Source: Malania oleifera (Eukaryota > Streptophyta > Magnoliopsida > Santalales > Ximeniaceae). Taken from it: a stretch of DNA of 64,000 nucleotides. The position numbers and the translations under genes are program-made. Below, in pieces: positions 50,001 through 56,803 of the stretch. The stretch covers positions 551,501 to 615,500 of the forward strand of contig NC_080424.1 in the NCBI RefSeq assembly GCF_029873635.1, given 5' to 3'. The notes beneath the pieces were generated by a model that worked only from the letters and a program-made list of their open reading frames with translations, was not told the DNA's origin and ran no database searches. Each line of letters starts with the position of its first letter. The first letter of the stretch is position 1.

Positions 50001-52814
50001 AAAAAAATTCTAAGGTTAAAGCTCCTTTCATAGCTAGAGTTAACAGAGATGCTTTTGATTAATTTAGAAGGCAACTATTTGAAGTTGTGCTCCATCCTCC
50101 ATTCAATTCTTCTATTTTCATGATCTAGATTTTAAGCAATTGACAGCATCTCATTTTTAGGATGGTGATAACCACTTATCACAAATTTGTTCAAGATATC
50201 TTCTTATTCCTACTCCATCCCCTCAAAAATAATAATAATATTAATAATAATAAATTTTAAAAGAAAATAAATTGATAAAACAATGACAATTCACATTGCA
50301 TGTCTACAACTACCATATCTGCCATGATCATGCATTATATAATATGATTTTCCCAATCCTTCTAGGCATATGTCATGATACTACCAGTTCTGATACTTAA
50401 CTTCTGGTTCAGTCATATTATCCAAATAATTGCAGAAATTATGCATGTTGAAATTCATGGTTGGCATGCCAGGCATGGATTTTATGAAAATTTTCAAGAA
50501 TAGGAAAAATAATAAGTGCATCCACAAGAGAATACGTGTAAGACCTCTAGTCATGTTTTCCTTTGGAGAAAAAAAACCAGTTTGTCCATTAGATTTGGAA
50601 TGACTGTAATTTTTCTCAGGCTCAGGTCCTGCCTTTTCATCTTCAACCGGTGTAGCTGAAGGAATATCGATATCTGCAACAGGTTTTTGTATCTGCACTT
50701 CATCTTTGGCCATACTATCATCTGCTTGATTCTCTACAGTTTCTTTGCCGACCTGATGTTCCAACAGACCACGTTGATCATCAGCGACTTCTCCAGATGG
50801 ATCTACTTTTCCATCATATTCCAATTGCCCTGCATATATAAGTACACAGTTTAAAACATAAATGAAACTAATCTTTCCCCAATATTTCAAAATTGACAAA
50901 ATTAAAATGACTCTGGAGTTTACTCTCTAGTTATATTTTCTCATTCATTATTGTGCAGATACTGCCTCAGGTTCAAGCTGCCATTTTTCACATGGAGTTG
51001 ATACCAAAATTTCCCAAATGATGATTATATGAACACAAGAAGAAAAGCCAAGGGAGCAATAGTGAACCTTCATTCATGCTAACATCAATTTGTCCATTTG
51101 AGCTGCTGATACTGCGATGTTCCTCAATGATTGGTGCTACCTTTTGATCGTCAACATCTGCAGCAGCAACAATTTGATTCTTTGCACTAGCAGTTTGTAT
51201 CTGCACTTCATCTTTTGCTATGGTATCATCAGCTTGACTGCCTATAACTTTGCTAACCATACTTTCTGAAGACAAGATATTATCAGTTATTTCTCCTTCT
51301 AATCTTGAATCTTCGATGTTTTCCACCTCATCTGTGATAGAATCCTCTGTAATTATTTTTTTTGCATTATCAGAATCCAAATTTTCATAATTATTCTCCA
51401 TTTCATCTGTAGTTTGAACGATGCAATCAGAATTTTGTGATGAACTTGACACCATGCTACCAGACTTTTCATCATTTTTCACTGACACAGTTGAGGCACC
51501 GTCTACAGTATTGGTTCCTCCATCCACTTCCTGCAATGAATCTTCCTCTTCTACCAACTCATCCACAGCAGAAGGGACATTGACCAATTCTTCATTGATG
51601 CCAGCTGGCTGCTCCTGAACTTTGAGGATAGCAGACCCGGTTGTCTTTTGATTTACAGTTTCATCTCTCTCCTCTGAATTTTTTGGTGACTCCTTAATTT
51701 CAGTGGAATCCATCACTTTCTCCCTCTCCTCCAAAAATGCAGCAATATCTTTATTTTTACGGAAAGCCAGCATGAAGGGGTTCGTGGCAACATGGACAAC
51801 CCCCTGAACAATCTGCGAGTCCAACCCTTCAGTATCTTTTCTCTTCATTGTCAGTGTCACTTGTCCTCTTGTGATGCGTAACACCTGCACACTAACTTTT
51901 TGGCCAACTTGCAGAGAGGAGCCCCCCATAATGTTGACAAACCCTTCATCAGATTCTTCTGACAAGGGTAGAAATCCTTCCTCTCCCTCAGGAAGAGATA
52001 TAAAAGCACCAGATCTAATTAAATTTTTCACAATGCCCTCTAGGTCCTGCCCTTTAACAAACTTTGAGCTTTTCTTCATTGAAGTGCTTTTTCTGGTGGG
52101 CCTGGTGTTATCACTGCTAGCAGGAGCATCTTTAGGTTGCTGTATCTTACTAATATCATCATTTTCACGCATAGAAAGAGAAATCCGTCCTGTCTCAGTG
52201 TTTGCTTCCACTAATCTCACCGTCACCTGTTGTCCAACAGAAACCACACTTCCAACATCCTTAACAAAGCTATCACTTAGCCTCGAAACATGCACCAGAC
52301 CATCTGTGAAAGCTCCAAAATCAACAAAAGCACCAAATGGCTGTATTGACCTTACTTTCCCAGTAAAAGTTGCACCAGGCACCAGTTCTTCATTCTTCAC
52401 AGGCGGCATTTCACTCTTCCTGCTAGGCTTTGAACGTTTGGGTTGTACTGCACTGGCATCTAATTTGATTGATGAATCTTCACTGGCTTTAACTGCAGTG
52501 GACGGAATTTCTGAGATTCTGTCAGAATCATTATCTGCAATTGGGGAGTCAGGTTCCTCTACTGCTACATCAGTCCCTGTGGCTGATAATATATAGATCC
52601 TCGATTTACGATGTAAAACACATCCACTTGTGTATGGTTGAAATAATCTTACAGATGTTGACAGAGGCAAACTAAACTTTTGTGAGGATAATGTATGTTT
52701 CGAGAACTTCCTCAAAAAATTGCACCTTGTTAAATAATTGCTCCTCCTTAATGTAAAACTAGTACCAGGAATTAGTGAAACATTGGTGACTGAACATGGA
52801 ATTACAGGTGCCAT
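28405..52814 (-). CDS. PETs: Plastid polyprotein of EF-Ts (S1-S1-EF-Ts-EF-Ts), 1119 aa, 4 coding exons
   Basis: Coding exons: 52814-51068, 50829-50545, 30290-29579, 29020-28405. All borders are GT-AG and phases join exactly (3360 nt). It corresponds to the chloroplast EF-Ts polyprotein of plants and green algae (Arabidopsis At4g29060; PETs in Chlamydomonas), which supplies the nucleotide-exchange factor for plastid EF-Tu and an S1-domain ribosome-associated part. Domain order: transit peptide (about 1-75), S1 (145-217), S1 (255-325), long acidic linker (to about 677), first UBA/EF-Ts module (680-885), short linker, second module (about 925-1119). Both modules keep [13 protein letters not shown] and CETDFV. 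Intron 3 spans 50544-30291 (20,254 bp) and is full of retrotransposons; introns 2 and 4 are 238 and 558 bp. All coding sequence is intact. Confidence 0.95.
29579..30290 (-). CDS. PETs: PETs third coding exon: first EF-Ts module
   Basis: 712 nt, acceptor ATTCAG|CA, donor CAAAA|GTGAGT. It encodes the N-terminal UBA-like helix pair ([19 protein letters not shown]), the CETDFV signature that contacts EF-Tu in bacterial EF-Ts, and a complete core ending in [15 protein letters not shown]. An Ala/Gln/Pro-rich spacer follows. Confidence 0.95.
30510..35420 (-). mobile_element. LINE 1: L1-like non-LTR retrotransposon, degenerate
   Basis: Minus-strand order from 35.4 kb down: a Gly-rich ORF1-like region (35403-35221, YSQALKNGL), endonuclease (33902-33714, with [15 protein letters not shown]), RT (32528-32223, [18 protein letters not shown] and SRGLRQG), RT C-terminus (32111-31500, [11 protein letters not shown] and RDFLWSD), and a zinc-finger-type RT-associated end (31066-30839, [20 protein letters not shown]). 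It ends in TTAATGAAGTTTTTGTTACTTG plus an A-tail, seen as T10 at 30510-30519. Stops and frameshifts are many. The 5' limit is uncertain. Confidence 0.85.
31500..32528 (-). pseudogene. LINE 1 reverse transcriptase
   Basis: Two minus-strand blocks. 32528-32223 has [31 protein letters not shown] and [13 protein letters not shown]. 32111-31500 has [39 protein letters not shown] and [13 protein letters not shown]. The YADD box between them is lost to frame breaks around 32.2 kb. Confidence 0.85.
35426..35661. repeat. Four-unit 60-bp tandem repeat
   Basis: The word ATTCAAAATC (ACTCAAATTC in the last unit) recurs at 35462, 35522, 35581 and 35641, that is every 59-60 bp, with CCTCCCTAAAAATT and AATTCC blocks at the same spacing. 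It lies between the minus-strand ORF1-like start of LINE 1 and the plus-strand LINE 2 remnant, so it may be part of a LINE 5' region. The unit of about 20 codons is open in places on the minus strand. Confidence 0.75.
35670..36110 (+). mobile_element. LINE 2, 5' remnant (plus strand)
   Basis: This sequence continues at 42021 after removal of the Copia element and one AGTCC. The plus-strand ORF (35915-36103) has no firm motif. I assign it to LINE 2 because of the exact Copia insertion, not because of protein similarity. The true 5' end is unknown. Confidence 0.45.
36111..36283 (-). repeat. 3' LTR of inner Copia
   Basis: Shares GATTTGA.TAAAAT, ATGACCTAACTTGAA.ATAG, TCTCTCCC and ACAATAATACCCTTACTAACTC with 41864-42020. 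Starts TGTTAAGAGG on the minus strand. Confidence 0.85.
36635..36790 (-). pseudogene. Inner Copia RNase H, distal part
   Basis: Minus-strand reading shows [19 protein letters not shown] and [19 protein letters not shown], the Copia RNase H (relatives: DADWAGSPSDRRSTTGYC). It is separated from its upstream part (37496 onward) by the RTE insertion. Confidence 0.85.
36791..37477 (+). mobile_element. RTE-type non-LTR retrotransposon, 5'-truncated, with 11-bp TSD
   Basis: A plus-strand ORF (36764-37438; element-derived from 36791) encodes the RT C-terminal region of plant RTE-like elements: [41 protein letters not shown] and [13 protein letters not shown]. It ends with CCACTTAGTGGGACTAAGGC and a (TTG)n tail (37452-37476), the usual end of this family. 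ATGGATATAAG flanks it at 36780-36790 and 37478-37488. The ORF has no stop over 216 codons, so the insertion looks recent. It lacks the RT core, so it is dead on arrival. Confidence 0.9.
37496..38450 (-). pseudogene. Inner Copia reverse transcriptase
   Basis: Minus-strand blocks: [20 protein letters not shown] and LVAKGYTQ (38450-38220), [20 protein letters not shown] (38271-38086), VVYVDDIVI near 37.95 kb, [14 protein letters not shown] (37868-37650) and [14 protein letters not shown] (37699-37496). A run of C and G at 38130-38145 adds Pro/Gly codons. Frames shift between blocks. Confidence 0.85.
38935..39872 (-). pseudogene. Inner Copia GAG-pre-integrase and integrase
   Basis: 39872-39633 has [15 protein letters not shown]. 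39605-39195 has [35 protein letters not shown] and [16 protein letters not shown], so the D, D and E positions can be read. 39249-38935 continues with [18 protein letters not shown] and a GCVSLVH block. An internal stop separates the blocks. Confidence 0.88.
40011..41199 (-). pseudogene. Inner Copia gag and protease
   Basis: 41199-40951 begins [20 protein letters not shown], the gag start of plant Copia. 40693-40313 and 40361-40011 overlap in different frames; the latter has [14 protein letters not shown] where WVIDSGATDHIS is expected, so the protease aspartate context is lost by frameshift. Confidence 0.75.
41852..41862 (-). other. Primer binding site of inner Copia
   Basis: TGGTATCAAAG on the minus strand next to the 5' LTR, one change from the usual TGGTATCAGAG. 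Confidence 0.8.
41864..42020 (-). repeat. 5' LTR of inner Copia
   Basis: 157 bp, homologous to 36111-36283. It starts TGTTAGAGGT on the minus strand and is followed outward by the AGTCC target duplication. Confidence 0.85.
42021..43360 (+). mobile_element. LINE 2, endonuclease and start of RT region (plus strand)
   Basis: Plus-strand translation gives the endonuclease blocks [30 protein letters not shown] and NFTCSKEGD (42.49-42.79 kb), then a Lys/Glu-rich linker (42978-43217) and [19 protein letters not shown] (about 43.26-43.33 kb), which in L1-like elements precedes the RT core. It breaks off at about 43.36 kb, where LINE 3 begins on the other strand. Confidence 0.8.
43370..46845 (-). mobile_element. 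LINE 3, L1-like, inserted within LINE 2 (minus strand)
   Basis: Its A-tail shows as T8 at 43370-43377 beside the 3' end (GTACATTCTTACTCTATCTA ATG). Minus-strand order: endonuclease (46841-46503, [19 protein letters not shown] and [14 protein letters not shown]), RT N-terminal region (46095-45835), RT (45752-45456, [19 protein letters not shown]), LQFVDDTIF (45258-44965), RT C-terminus, and the zinc-finger-type end (44209-44027, [20 protein letters not shown]). It is 5'-truncated inside the endonuclease. A (GA)n run (46745-46790) interrupts the endonuclease frame. Inactive. Confidence 0.85.
46846..48393 (+). mobile_element. LINE 2, 3' part: RT C-terminus and zinc-finger-type end (plus strand)
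   Basis: Plus-strand text: [40 protein letters not shown], a DLLWLG block with [16 protein letters not shown], then [13 protein letters not shown] and [14 protein letters not shown] (47910-48196). It ends with TAATGAAATCC and an A9 tail (48385-48393). The RT core expected between 43.33 and 46.85 kb is missing, so LINE 2 lost about 1 kb as well as being interrupted. Confidence 0.8.
48400..48860 (-). pseudogene. LINE-associated ORF1-like fragment
   Basis: The minus strand reads, with one frame shift, [29 protein letters not shown] and upstream [22 protein letters not shown]. The pattern ([12 protein letters not shown] plus a short helix) resembles the protein that accompanies plant L1-like elements. 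Borders and assignment are uncertain. Confidence 0.4.
49255..49985. repeat. GGAATG-rich repeats, MITE-like ends
   Basis: Two GGAATG/CATTCC-rich stretches (49255-49346 and about 49640-49981). Each ends on its high side with ACCAAACATGCC or CCAAACAAGGCC, a form common at ends of plant hAT/PIF-type miniature elements. No target duplication was found, so the class is open. Confidence 0.4.
50545..50829 (-). CDS. PETs: PETs second coding exon: linker, repeats the end of the first exon
   Basis: A 285-nt exon (residues 583-678), acceptor TATGCAG|GG, donor AGAG|GTCTTA. Its [18 protein letters not shown] and SKSNGQTG parallel [18 protein letters not shown] and SSSNGQID near the end of the preceding exon, so it looks like a duplicated exon segment. 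Joining to 30290 gives [18 protein letters not shown], in phase. Without splicing the frame runs on through a hydrophobic stretch ([15 protein letters not shown]) to a stop at 50381. Confidence 0.9.
51068..52814 (-). CDS. PETs: PETs first coding exon: transit peptide, two S1 domains, acidic linker
   Basis: It encodes residues 1-582 plus one nt. The start [17 protein letters not shown], a Ser/Thr/Arg-rich leader and the junction [17 protein letters not shown] fit a plastid transit peptide and mature N-terminus. S1 domain 1 has [20 protein letters not shown] and RISLSMR; S1 domain 2 has [20 protein letters not shown] and QVTLTMK. The rest is Glu/Asp/Ser-rich and probably disordered. The donor site GAAG|GTTCAC is at 51067; reading through it adds about 26 codons including [11 protein letters not shown] before a stop. 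Confidence 0.95.
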
Positions 52815-53636
52815 GTTAACTTGAATTGCAAAGCCAGAGGAAAAAATGGTGGCTAGAATAAGTTATTCATCACTTTCTTCACCTACACAATTAATAAAAA
52901 TAATGTCAGAACAGAGTAAATATTCCTCGAGGTCAAAAACCAACTGTTAAAACCAAGGATGGGAAGCCAATGCTTAAAGAAAAAATGAACAGTGCCTCTT
53001 ATATGAACAAGCCAGCAATTTGATTCAGTAAGCTGCATTTTCCAGTTATATGAAAGAACATTTATTTGCAGCAAAGATTAAAGATACCATACATTTTGTC
53101 AAATCAGCTTCCTTGCAGTTAAATATATCTCAAAGTCAAATAGCCTGCAAGCAAGCCAAAGCCAAATTGTAGGGATACACAATTGAAATAGACTGAGGAA
53201 GGCATGTTATTAACCAATTGTCATTCTGAACAATACAACTGAGGTTAGCTGAGAATGATGGGTTTAGCATCCATGAGTAGCAGCGCTGGACATGTTCTCT
53301 ACATTTTTTCCTACCAATTCAACCAGACAATCCAGGTTAAAGTGAGAAAGCTTGTTGATTATATCAACTACATGGTATGGTAACATTGATTTTGCACATG
53401 GAGAATATTAATAATAGAGAGCCACATTAATTTATGACTGTCAACATCATATTATCTGCAGAAAACCAAGTAAAAGAGAGCGATGGCTTGTAGAATAAAC
53501 CCAGAAAAACACAAAAATAACAAAAGGGTCTTTTTTATGAGTGCAAATTTGCTGATATTGCTGACAGTCGCTATTAAAGATAATGAACCTATTCATTTAT
53601 AGACTACGAATTAACAGGCGCTCAAACAATTATAAT

Positions 53637-54253
53637 CAACGTTTCTAAAGGTGAAGGCGTAAGGTGAGGTGTTTTAACCGTTAGGAGGCAAGGCATAAGC
53701 CTTAAGGCGTTGGGGCATAAGCCTTTTGGGAATTTGTTTTTAAGATAAAAATATGTAATTAAATTATATTATAAAAATAAAGAAAGAAAAAAAAAAAATA
53801 ACAAATAAAATGTAAAAAAGAAAAATTATGTGTACTTTGCAAACTACTTGTGGGCATTCAACAATTGCTAACTTGAGTACATGACTTAAATCATGATGCG
53901 ATAGCTATACCATTGTAAAGTTTAAACTATTTTCATGATCTAAGATATAACTCTCAGTTATTTTGGAAAGGTTGAGGTTCAAGAGTTTTAAAAATCAACT
54001 CATATTATGACATCCCTTTTACATATACATGTAGTTAAAATTTTCTAACCAATTCTAACTTGAGAATCACACATCCAAAATGTGTAAGCCTCAACTGAAA
54101 AGGCGCAAAAGGCGTGCCTTTTGTAAAAATGTGTAAGCCTCAGCAACTAATGTGTTATCCTTTTTGGAATTTGGTATTTTATACTGAGCCTCAAGGTGTT
54201 TTAGGCATGCCTTGCCTTGAGGCGAGCCTCGATTGAGTCTTTTAAAACACTGG
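53637..54253. mobile_element. hAT-like MITE in the PETs leader region
   Basis: A 617-bp non-coding element flanked by TTATAAT (53630-53636 and 54254-54260). The right end reads on the minus strand CCAGTGTTTTAAAAGACTC; the left end reads CAACGTTTCTAAAGG, an imperfect inverted copy. The interior is rich in GAGGC/AAGGCG words (AAGGCATAAGCC, GCCTTGCCTTGAGGCGAGCC) that can fold back. A 7-bp visible (possibly 8-bp) duplication fits hAT. The ORF at 54091-54384 partly overlaps it and is not a gene. Confidence 0.65.
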
Positions 54254-54261
54254 TTATAATA

Positions 54262-54790
54262 AATGATGGGATAGCAGAAGGTTTGGAGAAATGGGAGTGT
54301 GGAAACCTCATCCTTATTTGGCACATCTATAGATTCTAGCGAAGGCAGTTTTCTAAGATGGGAGTGCACAGCACAAATCCTCACGAGCAGAGGATAATCG
54401 AATTTTGCCCTCTGTGATGAGCTGGCTCTTGCTGGTGGTTTTGAGTATAGTCAGCTTTGTCAGAATTCCATACTAGATACATTCCCAATCGTATTCAGGA
54501 AACAGGAGTAGCTTTCAGAGAACATTCTGTAGAAATAGACATTCAAGGTACAATTTTGAATGAGCAAATATACGGAACATGGACTTCTGGGAGGATTTGC
54601 AGCTCATCCAAACAGCTAGTAATTTCAAAGTTGCACCAGCTATTTAAGGACTCACATTTAAATGCAGCTGGAAACCAATGTTGGAAACAAGATGACACAG
54701 AAAACCTGAGTGCAGAATGTAACAGTGAGACATCTCATTTATACTTGTGCAGCATATTGGGTTGTCTCATACTCTTCCTCACTCCTAGTT
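54262..54790 (+). other. Unassigned region with a 136-codon plus-strand ORF
   Basis: The ORF 54457-54867 (MSEFHTRYIPNRIQETG...) has mixed, protein-like composition up to a poly-T run at about 54790-54808, after which it reads low-complexity Phe. I recognise no domain. It might be a captured gene fragment, a leader-intron exon, or chance. A LINE-like tail on the minus strand seems to start at the poly-T run. Confidence 0.3.
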
Positions 54791-55483
54791 TTTTTTTTTT
54801 TTTTTTCTTTTTTAGAAAAGAGAAAATTTCAATGATAGGACAAGAATTTATGGGAAGGAGAGAATAAGACACCTCCCACTAAATATCTGGGACAAGCCAG
54901 AAATAAAGATCTCATACTTGTTATAAAACCATTGACTGAAGATTTTGCTACTATAAAGAACTTGGGTCCTTGAGATGTTATCCTTCTCTTATACGAGTGT
55001 AAGGGAATTACCTTTTGTGTGATTGGTGAATGAACCCAAGCGACCTAGTGAATGTCATTTAAGGGTCATGAGCCTGATTGTGGACAAGTTGTACTGAGTG
55101 AAGTGCAGATGAGACACAGTTTTAATTGGGATATGACTCAATGATGAAGTGCTAGGTGAAGCACTAGTTGAAATGACTAGCATAAGCACATGGTTATAAA
55201 CCTAGAAGGGGATGGTTTTATCATTTAAAAACAATAGCCACATACCGATCAAAATAACAGAAAGGGACTAGAAATAAGCATGTAATCATAAACGTGGGAC
55301 AAGCCGTAAATGTTGCTAAAAGGGATTATGGCCGACAGACACCACTCAAGCATGTTAATAAAAAAAATTAGCCATTTAAAAAAAGCAATTACATTGTCTT
55401 AAGTAGCGTATTGCTTTATTCTCACAAAGGCAATCATGAATGAGACTTTGAATTATATGCGTGTTTGTGTGTGATGTATATTT

Positions 55484-55800
55484 TTTTCATCAGCAAAAGA
55501 GGTTTTATCGTTAATGCAATAGCATATTAAAGTTACCAGCTACACAAAAAATAAACGCATGAAAAGAAATTTCAACAGATGAAGAAAAGACTCAGAAAAA
55601 TCCAGATTAAAAACAGAGAACGCTCAGCATTCCCGAAAGCAGGACACTCAGAAACCCTTTAACTCAGCCACAAACCAAAATACGGTACCAAAGGTCCCTC
55701 TGAAACTAAAGGTCCGAATGATAGATTCAGTAACGTGCTCCTAATGCAGAAAACCATTTTTTTTATTTATGCATACGACAGATTTTTTTAAGAAGAATCC
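55484..55800 (-). mobile_element. Possible LINE 3'-end fragment
   Basis: The minus strand ends in ATTAACGATAAAACCTCTTT TGCTGATG followed by A7, the style of the L1-like tails elsewhere in this window. There is no protein match. A (GA)n run lies just beyond at about 55932-55957. Confidence 0.35.
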
Positions 55801-56156
55801 CTGAAACCTGCCATTGAACAAAATTTGAACATAGACAATCCTTAGAAGGCCATTTCTTCGAAAATTCATGCAAAAAAAAGACTACTTTTCATATTCTCGT
55901 AACAAAAAAGAGAATAAGAGCGAGTAAGCAGTAGAGAGAGAGAGAGAGAGAGAGAGTGACAATGTACCAGAGACAGAGAGAAAGAGCACGAACATAGCCA
56001 TGAACATACCTTTGGCTTTGGGAGCTGAGGGACACCAAGAATTGAGAGTGATGGCTGCTGCTGCTCATCCGCCCGCTTATCATCCTTATCCTTCGCTGCA
56101 TCCGTTTTTGGATTTTCAGTTTTTACTCTGTCCATCGTCCAGAAATTATCTGTCAC

Positions 56157-56803
56157 CGTGTCCCCCTCTTCGCCCGCTCTTCACCTCTTTTTCTAGTTTC
56201 TACAACTATTCAAAATTTTTAAATTAAATTATTTCATCACTCATTTCTAATCTTGGATTCCTTTTGTAACTTTTTTCAAAAATATTAAATTTTTCTCCAT
56301 AACTACATTTCAAAATATATTTATAATTATGTTAAATTTATCCGTATAACCATTCATAACTATCTAAAAATACTCTTATAACTATTCATAATCATCCCAA
56401 AATGACTCTATGATATTTTATTATTTATAATTTTTTATAATTTATTTTAAATTTTAAAATATAAAGAGTCATAAAGCATACACATAGTGTGTGCCCATGA
56501 TGCATGCTCTATGGCTAAATTCAATCTCTAATATTAAATTCTAGCTTTAAAAAATTCATTATATTATAAAAGATGTAAGAAATAAATAGAAAATTAAATA
56601 AGACAAAACTAAAATTTTACGTGGTTCAGAACTTCACGATTTTGAAAAAAAATTATAAAGTAATATGGAACTGACATTATATAAAATATCTCTCTCACTT
56701 TCTTTTATATCTCTCATCTTTCTTTCTACTTCTTTCTTTTTCTCTTCTTCTTTTTCTACTCTTCTATTCTTACTACACTGGTTATGTGGGAGGAGGTATT
56801 TAT
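56157..56803. other. Probable upstream region of the PETs leader exon
   Basis: AT-rich non-coding DNA. It ends in GGGAGGAGGTATTTAT, a purine tract placed right before a possible LTR start (TGTAGATATTC, 56804). No other feature is seen. Confidence 0.35.

Larger units (their letters stand above)
30291..50544 (-). other. PETs: Giant PETs intron 3 (20.25 kb) filled with nested retrotransposons
   Basis: Bounded by donor AGAG|GTCTTA and acceptor AATTCAG|CA. It separates the S1/linker exons from the EF-Ts exons. From low to high coordinate it holds LINE 1 (minus), the 5' part of LINE 2 (plus), a Copia element with an RTE insertion, more of LINE 2, LINE 3 (minus), the 3' end of LINE 2, a LINE-like ORF fragment and GGAATG-rich repeats. 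Some 230 bp at the acceptor side and about 600 bp at the donor side look free of transposons. Confidence 0.9.
52853..56156 (-). other. Probable leader intron and leader exon of PETs with an upstream ORF
   Basis: On the minus strand an ATG at 56156 opens 49 codons that end in LPKPK at a good donor (AAAG|GTATGTTC, exon end 56010). An acceptor (TTGTGTAG|GTGAAG) lies at 52883, 68 nt upstream of the PETs ATG. Spliced, the upstream ORF would be 58 codons with stop at 52855-52853, 38 nt before the main ATG. The exon composition (Lys/Asp-rich, then PSLSILGVPQLPKPK) looks protein-like. Whether this is the PETs leader or the first exon of another gene needs transcript data. Confidence 0.35.

Noticed and set aside
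51871..52596. 241-codon plus-strand ORF
   Set aside because: It is antisense to the S1-domain exon of PETs, whose minus-strand reading is clearly the real protein.
54091..54384. 97-codon minus-strand ORF as an exon upstream of PETs
   Set aside because: It runs across the right end of the hAT-like MITE and part of its GAGGC-rich interior.
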